64,000 nucleotides of DNA from positions 2,108,001 to 2,172,000 of the forward strand of contig NZ_CP186925.1 in the NCBI RefSeq assembly GCF_049562855.1, in the 5' to 3' direction. Below, in pieces: positions 1 through 8,923 of this stretch. A model generated the notes under the pieces. The model was given only the letters and a program-made list of their open reading frames with translations. It ran no database searches and was not told the DNA's origin. A program made the translations under genes and the position numbers. Numbering within the stretch: the first letter of the stretch is position 1; each line of letters starts with the position of its first letter. Origin of the DNA: Ruminococcus_C callidus. GTDB lineage: Bacteria > Bacillota > Clostridia > Oscillospirales > Ruminococcaceae.

Positions 1-1709
1 TTGGTGTCAATGGCATACTGGATAAACTTGTCTACGTTTTTCTTGGTGATTAAATCCGTCTTTTCCAGAAGTACCTGAATCAGCTCCAGATTGCCGCTGT
101 CAATCAATACTTTCATGCCCTTGGTGAGCATCCTTTTCACATACGTCTTGGCATCTGCGTTGTCGTACCAGTCAATCAATTTTACAGCCAGCTGAATTTT
201 CAGATCCAGCGGTATTTCTGCATTTGTATTCATTTTTTTAGACAGAAGTATTCTTTTCGCTGCAACAATATCTTTTCCAGATTCCTCGTAGCCATCAACC
301 ACAAAATACTTTTCATCGGAAACGGCAATTTTAATATTTTGACAGCCATAAAACGCATCTTTTCCAATATTCGTTACACGTTTTGGGATTGTGATATCAG
401 TCAAACTTGTACAGCCGTAAAACGCACGTTTCCCAATATTGGTTACACAATTTGGAATGGTGATACTGGTCAGGCTTGTACAGTTTTCAAACGCACCGCC
501 ATAAAGTGCATCGCCTCCAATACTGGTCACGCTGTCCGAGATGGTGATGCTAGTCAGACTTCTACATTTCCTAAACGCACCGCCTCCAATACTGGTCACG
601 CCGTCTGGAATGGTGATGCTGGTCAGGCTTGTACATCTCATAAACGCACAATCTCCAATACTGGTCACGCTGTTTGGAATCATGATACTGGTCAGGCTTG
701 TACAGTCAGAAAATGCACCGCCTGCAATGCTGGTCACGCTGTTTGGAATGATAATGCTAGTCAGGCTTGTACAGTCTCCAAACGCACCTCCACCAATACT
801 AGTCACACTGTTCGGAATGGTGATGTTGGTCAGACTTGTACAGTCAGCAAATGCCCCATATTCAATGCTAGTTACGCTGTCTGGAATTGTAATGTTGGTC
901 AAACTTGTACAGCCATAAAATGAACGTCCTTCAATACTGGTCGCACCGTCCGGGATTGTGATGCTGGTCAGGCTTGTACAGTTTTCAAACGCACTGCATC
1001 CAATACTGGTCACGCTGCCTGGAATTGTGATGTTGATCAGGCTTGTACAGTTTTCAAACGCACATTCACCAATACTGGTCACGCTGTCCGGAATCATGAT
1101 ACTGATCAGACTTGTACAGTTATAGAATGCATTGTGACCAATACTGGTCATGCTTTCTGGAATCGTGATGCTGACCAGGCTTGTACAGCCAAAAAACGCA
1201 CCTCCACCAATACTGGTCACACTGTTCGGAATGGTAATGCTGGTCAGGCCTGTACAGCCAGAAAACGTACCATTTCCAATTTTGGTTACTCTGTTCGGAA
1301 TGGTGATGCTAGTCAGGCTTGTACAGCCATAAAACGCATCTCTACCAATATAGGTCACGCTGTCCGGAATCATGATATTGGTCAGACTTTTACAGTACAT
1401 AAATGCATATTCTCCAATACTAGTCACGCTGTCCGGAATGGTGATGCTAGTCAGGCTTGTACAGCCATAAAACGCATCTTCACCAATATAGGTCACGCTG
1501 TCCGGAATGGTGATGCTGGTCAGGTTTTCACAGCCACGAAACGCATATTCATCAATCTTGGTCACACCATCCGGAATGGTAACACTGGTCAGGCTTTTAC
1601 AGTCTTCAAACGCACCATTTCCAATCCTGGTCACACCGTCTGGAATCACAACATCCTTATCCTTCCCAGTATACTTTTTCAGCACACCATTTTCAATTTG
1701 AAAATACAT
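1..1709 (-). CDS. BspA-type leucine-rich-repeat protein, C-terminus outside window
   Basis: The frame is open from an ATG at 1709 to the left edge (569 codons seen). The protein has a short N-terminal cap and then about 18 LRR_5 (BspA/Treponema-type) repeats of 23 residues with the core SLTSITIPDSVTSIG-x-x-AF-x-x-C. It ends in a non-repeat helical tail that matches the tail of the paralogue at 3209-4765, so only about 30 residues should be missing. There is no signal peptide or membrane segment, so it is probably cytoplasmic; the family as a whole is linked to protein binding, and no partner is evident. The repeats are also nearly identical at DNA level (69-bp period, about 340-1640), so copy number may change by recombination. 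An AGGAGAAAG site precedes the ATG. Confidence 0.85.
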   Translation of the reverse strand, partial: MYFQIENGVLKKYTGKDKDVVIPDGVTRIGNGAFEDCKSLTSVTIPDGVTKIDEYAFRGCENLTSITIPDSVTYIGEDAFYGCTSLTSITIPDSVTSIGEYAFMYCKSLTNIMIPDSVTYIGRDAFYGCTSLTSITIPNRVTKIGNGTFSGCTGLTSITIPNSVTSIGGGAFFGCTSLVSITIPESMTSIGHNAFYNCTSLISIMIPDSVTSIGECAFENCTSLINITIPGSVTSIGCSAFENCTSLTSITIPDGATSIEGRSFYGCTSLTNITIPDSVTSIEYGAFADCTSLTNITIPNSVTSIGGGAFGDCTSLTSIIIPNSVTSIAGGAFSDCTSLTSIMIPNSVTSIGDCAFMRCTSLTSITIPDGVTSIGGGAFRKCRSLTSITISDSVTSIGGDALYGGAFENCTSLTSITIPNCVTNIGKRAFYGCTSLTDITIPKRVTNIGKDAFYGCQNIKIAVSDEKYFVVDGYEESGKDIVAAKRILLSKKMNTNAEIPLDLKIQLAVKLIDWYDNADAKTYVKRMLTKGMKVLIDSGNLELIQVLLEKTDLITKKNVDKFIQYAIDT

Positions 1710-1726
1710 TGCTTTCTCCTCCAATC

Positions 1727-3160
1727 CTACTGTTCAATTTCTTCTGTGGTCAAGATCAGCCGAATCGCCCAGACCGGCACCTGATAGTTATTGTAATCAT
1801 CATCCAGAAATACAAAGGCAATCTGATAATCCGGCTGATGCTCCGGAAAATCCCCGAAACCATCTGTAAAATAAAGCATTCCTTTTAAGTTGGTGAATGC
1901 ATGCTGCCGGATCAGTTCGTCTACATAGGCAAACACCGGACGGAAGTCCGTTCCGCCAAAGCCGTGCAGCTGCATGGTTTTCATATACGCCTCAAACTCC
2001 TCCTGACTGGTGATTTTCTGCACTTCCTGAATCTCCGCATCGCACTGTATGATATAGATATTCACCTTTGTAAAAAAGCTGTCCTGCTGCTTGAGAATGT
2101 TGTACGTTTTGTTGACGAATTTCTGCACCGTTTCGCCGGAAACCGAGCCGGAAGTGTCAATTGCGATCACAAAGTCCCGTACCCGCTTCACCTCTTTGTA
2201 TTCCAGCGGCTCGATCAGCGGCATATTCCCGTACAGATTCATGCCGTAGGTGTAAAAGTTATAGTCGAACTCGTCATCGTCAATCTTCATGATCTCGCCA
2301 TACACAGCGAATTTTCGCAGGAACTCGGCATAATCATAGCGTTCCCGGTTGACTGCCTTCAGATTTTGCAGCAGGCTGCCGCCGTCTGTTCCATGCTGTT
2401 TCTGGAACGTCTCCAGATCTGTTTGTATCTGATTTGCAAGCTTTTTCCAGACCTCCTGTGCCTCGGCGAGAGTCATAACAGCGGTACTGTTTTCGTTGTT
2501 CTGCGACTGCGAGCTGTCGGAATCCGGCTTTTGATTGCTGTCACCCTGTGAATCGGAATCGCCGTTGCCCTGTGAGCCGAAACTGTCGTTTCCAGGAGCA
2601 TACCAGACCTCGTGTTCATCCAGTGCAAACGCTTCCTGCAGTTGTTCACACTGTGCATCGGAAATATTTTGGGTTATGTAATAATGATAGATTTTTTCCG
2701 CTGTCATGTACTTCAATTGGGATTGTAGTTCCTGCAGTATGCCACGCTGGGCGTTCCCGTAGTCGTCATCAATACACTTCAGATGCAATTCCTGAATCAT
2801 CTGCTCCACGGCAATGTCGCACGCCAGATTCCAGACCGGTCGGCGAATCGCAGGGCCAACATAGGCGTGCCGGAAAATGCAGTGCAGTATGATGTGGAGA
2901 TAGCGGTGCGTCAGCGTTTTGTCATTTTTCTGAAAGTCCGGCAGAATAAACTGACTGTTATAATACAGGCGGCACATATCCGTTGCAATCGTTCCGCCAT
3001 AGGGTACAAACACCAGACGGCTCAGTGCGTTTTCCATAAACCGCAGATGCACAAAAAGCGTATTTCTGGCATAGCTGATTACCTGTCGGGAAAGCTGATC
3101 GGCTCGCTGCATTTTTTTCAGCACATCGTCCAAAGCCAATTCTTCATTGGATTCGTTCAT
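1727..3160 (-). CDS. VWA-like / putative metallopeptidase domain protein (DUF2201 type)
   Basis: 477 aa. The N-terminal part (about 1-150) matches the predicted metallopeptidase fold of the COG3864/DUF2201_N family, with HIILHCIFRH (HxxxH) and DIAVEQMIQE. A low-complexity Ser/Asp/Gln linker (about 195-225) follows. The C-terminal part (about 330-477) is a VWA-like domain with MIDAS residues DTSGSVS, GGTD and TDG. Relatives usually sit beside a MoxR-type AAA+ ATPase and are thought to act with it in metal or complex assembly. No such ATPase lies next to it here; the nearest AAA+ gene is about 53 kb away. The gene is 17 bp upstream of one BspA-LRR gene and 48 bp downstream of its paralogue, all leftward, which suggests co-transcription. 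Family assignment is firm; the biological role is not known. Confidence 0.8.
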   Translation of the reverse strand: MNESNEELALDDVLKKMQRADQLSRQVISYARNTLFVHLRFMENALSRLVFVPYGGTIATDMCRLYYNSQFILPDFQKNDKTLTHRYLHIILHCIFRHAYVGPAIRRPVWNLACDIAVEQMIQELHLKCIDDDYGNAQRGILQELQSQLKYMTAEKIYHYYITQNISDAQCEQLQEAFALDEHEVWYAPGNDSFGSQGNGDSDSQGDSNQKPDSDSSQSQNNENSTAVMTLAEAQEVWKKLANQIQTDLETFQKQHGTDGGSLLQNLKAVNRERYDYAEFLRKFAVYGEIMKIDDDEFDYNFYTYGMNLYGNMPLIEPLEYKEVKRVRDFVIAIDTSGSVSGETVQKFVNKTYNILKQQDSFFTKVNIYIIQCDAEIQEVQKITSQEEFEAYMKTMQLHGFGGTDFRPVFAYVDELIRQHAFTNLKGMLYFTDGFGDFPEHQPDYQIAFVFLDDDYNNYQVPVWAIRLILTTEEIEQ

Positions 3161-3208
3161 ATCTTCACATCCTGTCTTTTTGTAATCTGTTTTCCTGTGT
3201 CACCGAAA

Positions 3209-4765
3209 TCACAGCCGGAACTTCTTGGAAATCTCCGTATACGCCCCGATCTCGTCCTTATAGTGGATCAAGGTCAGATAGATCTCCTGCTGCTTGGTGT
3301 CGATGGCGTACTGGATATACTTGTCCACGTTTCTCTTGGTGACAAAGTCGGTCTTTTCCAGAAGTACCTGAATCAGCTCCAGATTGCCGCTGTCGATCAA
3401 TGCTTTCATACCCCTGGTGAGCATTTTTTTCACATACGCCTTGGCTTCTGCATTGTCATACCAGTCAATCAGTTTTACAGCCAGCTGAATTTTCAGATCC
3501 AGCGGTATCTTTACTTCTGAATCCAGTTTTCTAGTTCGGAATACTTCAGTTGCTGCAACAATATCTCTTTCTACTTTATCATAGTTGTTGATAATAAGAT
3601 ACTTTTCATTAGAAGCAGCAATTTTAATGCTGGTTAGGCTTGTACAGTCTTCAAATGCCCTCTCTCCAATACTGATCACGCTGTCCGGAATCGTGATGCT
3701 GGTCAGGCTTGTACAGTCAGAAAATGCACAATCTCCAACACTAGTCACGCTGTCCGGAATCGTGATGCTAGTCAGGCTTGTACAGTCAGAAAATGCACAA
3801 TCTCCAATACTGGTTACACTGTCCGGAATCGTGATGCTGGTCAGATTTTCACACTCATAAAACGCACGATATCCAATACTAATCACGCTGTCCGGAATCG
3901 TGATGCTGGTCAGACTTGTACAGTCTTCAAATACATTTTCACCAATACTGGTCACACTGTTCGGAATCGTGATGCTGGTCAGGCTTGTACAGCCAGAAAA
4001 CGCAAATTCTCCAATACTAGTCACGCTGTTTGGAATGGTGATACTGGTCAAACTTTCGCAGACACAAAACGCCTCTTCACCAATACTGGTCACGCTGTCC
4101 GGAATCGTGATGCTGGTCAAACTTTCGCAGCCACCAAACGCATCTTTACCAATACTGGTCACGCTGTCCGGAATCGTGATGCTGGTCAGACTTTTACAGT
4201 CAGAAAATGCACCATTTCCAATACTGGTCACATCATCGGGAATCGTAAGCTTTGTGATTTTATTGTTTCTCAAAAAAAAATTATAGCGTGAATCACTCCA
4301 ATAATTGCCGAAATCAATTTCTAACCATGCTTTTAAATCTGTTATTATAATGCTGGTCAGGCTTTTACAGCCACAAAACGCGTTATATCCAATACTGATC
4401 ACGCTGTTCGGAATCGTGATGCTGGTCAGGCTTTTACAGCCACAAAACGCTTCGTATCCAATACTGGTCACGCTGTCCGGAATCGTAATGCTGGTCAAAC
4501 TTGTACAGCCATAAAACGCATATCTTCCAATACTGGTCACGCTGTCCGGAATGGTGATGCTGGTCAGACTTTTACACTCATAAAACGCTGAATCTCCAAT
4601 ACTGGTCATGCTGTCCGGAATGATGATGCTGGTCAGACTTCCACACCAATAAAACGCATTTTCTCCAATACTGGTCACACTGTCCGGAATCACAACATCC
4701 TTATCCTTACCAGTATACTCTATCAGTACACCATCTTCAATCTGAAAATCACTGTTATTGCTCAT
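3209..4765 (-). CDS. BspA-type leucine-rich-repeat protein (paralogue)
   Basis: 518 aa, complete. It has about 15 LRR_5 repeats of 23 residues with the same core as the protein at 1-1709. One irregular unit near residues 140-180 (rich in W, Y, N and R) breaks the array. The C-terminal 100 residues are helical (LAVKLIDWYDNAEAKAYV and ISKKFRL at the very end) and almost identical to the other paralogue, so the two genes are a duplication with the VWA-like gene between them. There is no signal peptide, unlike secreted BspA adhesins. A promoter lies at 4817-4845. Function unknown; a protein-binding scaffold is the usual inference for this repeat. Confidence 0.85.
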   Translation of the reverse strand: MSNNSDFQIEDGVLIEYTGKDKDVVIPDSVTSIGENAFYWCGSLTSIIIPDSMTSIGDSAFYECKSLTSITIPDSVTSIGRYAFYGCTSLTSITIPDSVTSIGYEAFCGCKSLTSITIPNSVISIGYNAFCGCKSLTSIIITDLKAWLEIDFGNYWSDSRYNFFLRNNKITKLTIPDDVTSIGNGAFSDCKSLTSITIPDSVTSIGKDAFGGCESLTSITIPDSVTSIGEEAFCVCESLTSITIPNSVTSIGEFAFSGCTSLTSITIPNSVTSIGENVFEDCTSLTSITIPDSVISIGYRAFYECENLTSITIPDSVTSIGDCAFSDCTSLTSITIPDSVTSVGDCAFSDCTSLTSITIPDSVISIGERAFEDCTSLTSIKIAASNEKYLIINNYDKVERDIVAATEVFRTRKLDSEVKIPLDLKIQLAVKLIDWYDNAEAKAYVKKMLTRGMKALIDSGNLELIQVLLEKTDFVTKRNVDKYIQYAIDTKQQEIYLTLIHYKDEIGAYTEISKKFRL

Positions 4766-4816
4766 TTTGGAAACGCCCTCCTAAAATATTTTTATCATTA
4801 CAAATTCAATACCACT

Positions 4817-4845
4817 ATTATACACTTTCTTATGACTAAAATCAA
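4817..4845 (-). promoter_or_regulatory. Sigma-A-type promoter for the LRR/VWA gene set
   Basis: On the minus strand TTGATT is followed by 17 bases and TATAAT, about 50 bp upstream of the ATG at 4765. It probably drives the leftward set 4765 to 1. Confidence 0.6.
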
Positions 4846-4905
4846 GATTTATTTTGAAATTTGCTGAAAAATGCTGTTGATTATATACCGTGAATTGCAT
4901 TTCGG

Positions 4906-5889
4906 TCATACATTGTCAGTTGGTTCTGTTCCAATCAGCGGAACTTCTACCACCGGTTCTTCAAACCAATTCGCACCGGTCCGAAAGCGTAATGTCGTAA
5001 AATCTCCGGTCATTTCGTTTCTATAGATCGCATTGTCAAAATCATCGTACATAACATTTACAAAGTGCATCTGGAGCAATGCGTCTTTGTCGAACTGCTG
5101 CAGGAATTTCAGAGAATCATAAAAATCTTCCCGCGCAAAAGTAATCGTATCTTTTGTGAAATTATACATAGATGCACGAACTTCTATACGAATCCGATCC
5201 TCTTCATGACACTCAAACTGTTCGAAAGGAACATAGCGTTTTTGCGGATCCGGCTCACGATAGCCCAAAAACACACCTGAATCGAATATAAGGTACTCTT
5301 CTTCACCTCTCATATAGTACAGTTCTTCGATAAAACTGTCCGGATTTTTGCCTTTGAGGATTTTGATTGTTTTTTCATCAAACACCCATGAACAGCTGTA
5401 ATATTTTATCATATGTGCAAGCACGTTTTCCTTTTTCGTTTGAAAAAGCTCCATCCAGCCTTTCAGATTCATGGTGATTTCTGCCGTAAAAGCATCATCG
5501 ACACCCCATTCTGTTTTTCCGTTGTATTCCGAAAGCGGAAGCTTTTGAGAGCTTACTGCACCACACGACCAGCAGAAACTGCTAAGATCAGCACTGCCGG
5601 ACATCAGGGCGTAAGAGCCATTGTGAAGTGCTTCGATTTTTCTTAAAATGCCACTGATCTGAAAAGTCAGCCATCTGCACAGACAGCTGTATCCCGACTT
5701 CAGATGATACTCTGTGTAGTCCGGTTGCACATCCTCAGAAAATTCACTCCACACAACATCTTCCTGTGAAACCGCATTCTTCTCCTCAGCATCTTGAAAC
5801 AGTTTCCGCAGCTGCTGCAAAATTGCCTGTGCTTCTGGTGTATTGGTGTAAATTCGAGCAATTGCCCGAAACAATCCTAATTGAGCCAT
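4906..5889 (-). CDS. Hypothetical protein
   Basis: 327 aa, not recognised. It starts with a helical segment (MAQLGLFRAIARIY) and has a CWSCG pair near residue 107. The C-terminal half is acidic and aromatic, ending in FRTGANWFEEPVVEVPL. No signal peptide or membrane helix is seen. An AGGAGGAAATT site lies just before the ATG, so the start is well supported. It is separated from the LRR gene by 140 bp and may have its own promoter in the AT-rich stretch at 5920-5990. The IS66 remnant lies just upstream. Confidence 0.6.
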   Translation of the reverse strand: MAQLGLFRAIARIYTNTPEAQAILQQLRKLFQDAEEKNAVSQEDVVWSEFSEDVQPDYTEYHLKSGYSCLCRWLTFQISGILRKIEALHNGSYALMSGSADLSSFCWSCGAVSSQKLPLSEYNGKTEWGVDDAFTAEITMNLKGWMELFQTKKENVLAHMIKYYSCSWVFDEKTIKILKGKNPDSFIEELYYMRGEEEYLIFDSGVFLGYREPDPQKRYVPFEQFECHEEDRIRIEVRASMYNFTKDTITFAREDFYDSLKFLQQFDKDALLQMHFVNVMYDDFDNAIYRNEMTGDFTTLRFRTGANWFEEPVVEVPLIGTEPTDNV

Positions 5890-6211
5890 TTGAATTTCCT
5901 CCTATAAAAATAGGTTTTATTTCTTTTGATATTGATATTATATCACTTTAGTTTTTCAAATTTGATATAACTATATTTTTTTGAAAAATCAAGCAATTTT
6001 TCATAGGCCTCCACAAGTACACCTTATACCGATCATCTTTCGAAGGTCAGTGCAGCGGTGCTGCTTTGATGGTTTGCGAACAAATGAACTGCATCTACTC
6101 TACCATAGAACTGGATGAAAAGTAACCGCCAACCACACCCAAACGTTGATTCGGCACTAAAAAAGCGATAAAATAGTTCCAAAGGGATTTACCCCGAAAG
6201 GAGCTGAGAAT

Positions 6212-6442
6212 ATGCCAACGATCAGAGAAGTAAAAACCGAGCTTCGTCACAGGGAGTGGGCAGAGCAGATACAGGAATGCCAGAGCAGCGGTATGACCGT
6301 AACAGCGTGGTGCAAGGAAAAGGGGATCAGCCAGCACACATACTACTCACGCCTGAATGTGGTGAGAAAAGAACTGCTGAAACGAGCGGAATTGCCTTTG
6401 CAGCAGATCGTACCGCTGAGTGTTTCTCAAAGCGTCACCTGA
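6212..6442 (+). CDS. tnpA: IS66 TnpA-like accessory protein, probably shortened
   Basis: 76 aa. It matches the N-terminal HTH part of IS66 TnpA (WAEQIQECQSSGMTVTAWC, then KGISQHTYYSRL). Full-length relatives are commonly about 100-130 aa. The frame stops at 6440-6442 and then runs on in the same frame into the tnpC tail, so the deletion joined tnpA to the tnpC 3' end. A GAAAGGAG site precedes the ATG. It is unlikely to support transposition without TnpB and TnpC. Confidence 0.7.
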   Translation: MPTIREVKTELRHREWAEQIQECQSSGMTVTAWCKEKGISQHTYYSRLNVVRKELLKRAELPLQQIVPLSVSQSVT

Positions 6443-6454
6443 ATTACCTTTTGT

Positions 6455-6597
6455 GCGAAAGCTGGTTCTGCCTTCTCTGGCTCAGCACCTTCAGAAGAAC
6501 AGCTTGACAGCATCATGCCGTGGAGTGCTACTCTGCCTGAAACCTGCCACAGAACATATCATCAGATCGTTGAAAACATGGCTGAGGTTAAGTGACA
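6455..6597 (+). pseudogene. tnpC: IS66 transposase TnpC, C-terminal remnant
   Basis: About 46 codons encode a tail with LDSIMPWSATLPETCH, which matches the IS66 C-terminal element (LLPW-S-x-TLP-x-x-C). It has no start codon and no DDE domain. It lies downstream of tnpA in the same frame, separated by a stop. Confidence 0.7.
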
Positions 6598-6699
6598 GCT
6601 TCTCATCCACAGTATTTCATAGTAATTGACAGTATTTCACCGCACAGTAATTCACAGTTACTCACTGCAATTCATTGTGATGAACCGAATACGGGATTT

Positions 6700-6730
6700 G
6701 AGCCGAGGTTGATCTCGGCTCATTTTTTTT
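6700..6730 (+). terminator. Intrinsic terminator inside the IS66 right end
   Basis: GAGCCGAG / CTCGGCTC stem followed by an A and eight T. Confidence 0.7.
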
Positions 6731-6810
6731 GCCCGCTGGTCTGGTTGGCGGTTACTATTAAACTCATACCAAAATAACGTGATCTGACCGTCAAACCATC
6801 AGCATATGCC

Positions 6811-6836
6811 AAAAGAGCAGGCTTTTACACCTGCTC
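6811..6836 (-). terminator. Terminator after the AAA/PD-(D/E)XK gene
   Basis: On the minus strand GAGCAGG, an 8-base loop and CCTGCTC are followed by TTTT, 18 bp past the stop of the gene at 6855. Confidence 0.6.
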
Positions 6837-6854
6837 CATAAATCATTTCTGTTT

Positions 6855-8399
6855 TCACACCACAGCCTCAACAACCGTCTTTCCATTCACTTGAATCGTT
6901 TTCATACCAGTCTGCTTGTTCTTGTTGAAGTTGAAACTCAGCAGGTAGCCCTTGTCAAGGTGATAGTAATCCAGATACTCAGCAATCTGCTTTTCACCCT
7001 CAGTGTTATATTCCTCGCCACGCCAGATCTTCAGTTCCACGATATACTGTTTTCCCAGATAATCCACAATGACATCGGTTCGCTTCTGGTCACGAGTTTG
7101 TGCCTCAATATAATAATTGCCTGTACCGTTGATAATCGGCCGCAGGTACAGCAAAAACAGCTTTCTGCCATCCTCTTCCTTGAACTTATCTGGTTGACTG
7201 CCATAGATGTCGTTGAAGTGGCGGATAAACTTCTCCAGAATCTTTTCCATGTTCAGCTGATTGCACTGAATAAACTGATTTTTGTCGTTGACACCTTCGG
7301 AATACATCCGGCTATCAGTTGCCTCCTGTGAAATAAACCAGTTGTAAATTCTCGTTTCAAAGATGCGATTGGCAACAGAAACGCAGTCGTTTTTGTTGGA
7401 AATAAAGCCATACATTGCAGCATTTTCAATTACAACATTGTCGATATTATAAGAGATCTTCTGCCCCAAAAACAAGACATTGTACAGTAGATTTCTCAGG
7501 TTTTTGTCGTCTTCCAGTTTGTTGATCAGCGATTCTATCAGAGGATTTTTCTCTCTGATAAGATATTTGACAGCATTTTCAAAGGAAGGATCATCCCAAC
7601 TCCCACTTTTATCCATACACTTGCAAATCATCGAAACCAGCACCGGATAACCAGAAGTATAATCGTAAATCAGTTGGGACAGCTTTGGAATATCCATACC
7701 AGTATGGTGGTCATTCTCGTATTCTGTGAGCATTCCGGCAATGTCATGCACGTTAAAACTCATGTCGATCTCAAAGGCAGAGGCGATATTCCATGGGCTG
7801 TTGTGCTTATGCTCTGCATCTGGTCGGATTTTCTGGCGAAGATTTCGAATGTCATGAACACCTGCCAGAATGACAGATTGGAAGGTTGGACGTTTGTTGC
7901 GAATCAGATAATAGCCTCTGAGCTGCGACAAAAAGTCCAGAAACACCTGATTATTGCTAGCACTGTCTACCTCATCGATCATCAGCACGATCTTCTTATC
8001 ATTCAATTTGCAGACAACACTAAGCTTGCGGAACAACTCCACCAAATTTGTAACAGAAGTCAGTTCTCTCTTCGCAATTTCCATCAATGCAGTTTCGTCA
8101 GAAAACATCGCAGTTTCCACAAAAGCGTCAATGAAAGCCTTGGAAAAAGTTTTTTCATTCTCAAATGTTGCAACACTCATCTGTGCCTGAAAATCCATAG
8201 AAATTACTGTATAGTCATTTTGCAGATAGCTTTGCAGTGCATCCAAAAGTGTGGTTTTCCCATACTGCCGTCCTCGATTGATACAGAAGTACTGCCCTTT
8301 ATCCACCATATCTTTGATCTGTGCAAGACGGCTGTCCAGATTGACCATGTAATGCTCCTGCGGATTACAGCATCCGGTGATGTTGAAATACCGTTCCAT
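6855..8399 (-). CDS. AAA-ATPase-like / PD-(D/E)XK nuclease-fold protein
   Basis: 514 aa. The N-terminal ATPase half has Walker A GRQYGKTT (about residue 44) and Walker B KIVLMIDEVDS (about 145). The C-terminal 100 residues carry a PD-(D/E)XK-type nuclease superfamily motif (TDVIVDYLGKQYIVELKIW; D...ELK). This is the common 'AAA-like plus DUF1703' family, which is often present in many copies in gut anaerobes. Its role is not established; defence or mobile-element functions are suggested for related proteins. I chose the ATG at 8399, 6 bases after GAGGTG, rather than the GTG at 8408 that overlaps this site. It is flanked by the IS66 remnant and the accessory block. Confidence 0.8.
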   Translation of the reverse strand: MERYFNITGCCNPQEHYMVNLDSRLAQIKDMVDKGQYFCINRGRQYGKTTLLDALQSYLQNDYTVISMDFQAQMSVATFENEKTFSKAFIDAFVETAMFSDETALMEIAKRELTSVTNLVELFRKLSVVCKLNDKKIVLMIDEVDSASNNQVFLDFLSQLRGYYLIRNKRPTFQSVILAGVHDIRNLRQKIRPDAEHKHNSPWNIASAFEIDMSFNVHDIAGMLTEYENDHHTGMDIPKLSQLIYDYTSGYPVLVSMICKCMDKSGSWDDPSFENAVKYLIREKNPLIESLINKLEDDKNLRNLLYNVLFLGQKISYNIDNVVIENAAMYGFISNKNDCVSVANRIFETRIYNWFISQEATDSRMYSEGVNDKNQFIQCNQLNMEKILEKFIRHFNDIYGSQPDKFKEEDGRKLFLLYLRPIINGTGNYYIEAQTRDQKRTDVIVDYLGKQYIVELKIWRGEEYNTEGEKQIAEYLDYYHLDKGYLLSFNFNKNKQTGMKTIQVNGKTVVEAVV

Positions 8400-8540
8400 A
8401 TGTTTCACCTCGTGTTCGTGTGTAGATTTTTGTTACTTCTATTATACCATATCGCCAGAGCAATTACAACTGCATTTTTACTTGAAATACAATTCACCTG
8501 GTACTGGAAACTCTAAAAAACTTAATTGCAAACAAAAATG

Positions 8541-8558
8541 TACATGGAACGCGGAACA
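8541..8558 (+). repeat. TGGAAC-type motif, copy 1
   Basis: TACATGGAACGCGGAACA. It matches 16 of 18 bases with the minus-strand copy at 14543-14560 and most of the copy at 14604-14621. Confidence 0.4.
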
Positions 8559-8580
8559 TTCAAATAGCATCATCCATCAC

Positions 8581-8614
8581 AGGCAGAGCATACAAAATGC
8601 TCTGCCTTTTTCAG
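8581..8614 (+). terminator. Hairpin with T-run
   Basis: AGGCAGAGCA, a 7-base loop, TGCTCTGCCT, then TTTT. The T-run follows the stem on the plus strand, although the nearest gene (8611-8790) ends here from the other side. It could serve weakly in both directions. Confidence 0.5.
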
Positions 8615-8790
8615 TCCTTCTCCGCAAGCTTCCCCTCCACATACGCCGTCACCGACTTTTTCGGTATTTTCCAGACCTTTCCGATCCGAAACGCCTGAAT
8701 TTCGCCGCTGTTCAGGAGTGCGTACAATGTATTTTTTCCAACGCTGAGAAACTCCATGACCTCCTCAAACTTCATGATCTCATTTTCCAT
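8611..8790 (-). CDS. Small excisionase-type helix-turn-helix protein
   Basis: 59 aa. It begins MENEIMKFEEVMEFL and contains VGKNTLYALLNSGEIQAFR followed by KVWKIPKKSV, the pattern of the HTH_17 / excisionase (MerR-like) DNA-binding family. Such small proteins usually act as excisionases or regulators in integrative elements. A GGAGTCC-like site lies 8-10 bases before the ATG. It is 133 bp downstream of the large helicase gene and on the same strand, so it may be co-transcribed. Fold assignment is fairly good; target unknown. Confidence 0.7.
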   Translation of the reverse strand: MENEIMKFEEVMEFLSVGKNTLYALLNSGEIQAFRIGKVWKIPKKSVTAYVEGKLAEKD

Positions 8791-8923
8791 GTTACAGGAC
8801 TCCTTTCCGCATTTTCTCGTATTTTCCTGCTTTTTTTATCTCTATGTTAGGCCGTTTGTAAAAGATTTCAAGCCATAGCTCCGTTATTTTTGCCTGCACA
8901 GTCCCATGTTGGATTTTTCCGGT

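Larger units (their letters stand above)
6122..6755 (+). mobile_element. Internally deleted IS66-family element (634 bp)
   Basis: The element is bounded by inverted ends GTAACCGCCAACCA (6122-6135) and TGGTTGGCGGTTAC (6742-6755); GTAA is typical of IS66 ends. Inside are a tnpA-like ORF (6212-6442) and the last ~45 codons of a tnpC transposase (6455-6597, includes EEQLDSIMPWSATLPETC, the IS66 C-terminal element). All of tnpB and most of tnpC are missing. The 8-bp flanks (gatgaaaa and tattaaac) agree at only 5 of 8 positions, so a target duplication is not clear. A hairpin with a T-run (6700-6730) sits inside the right end. Confidence 0.8.

Noticed and set aside
339..1784. Open frames on the plus strand across the LRR genes
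   Set aside because: They are antisense shadows of the 69-bp repeats; the minus-strand frame has the LRR consensus, a start and a ribosome site.
3620..4690. Regular repeats that could be a CRISPR array
   Set aside because: The repeats are a 69-bp coding period with no unique spacers, and they translate into LRR units.
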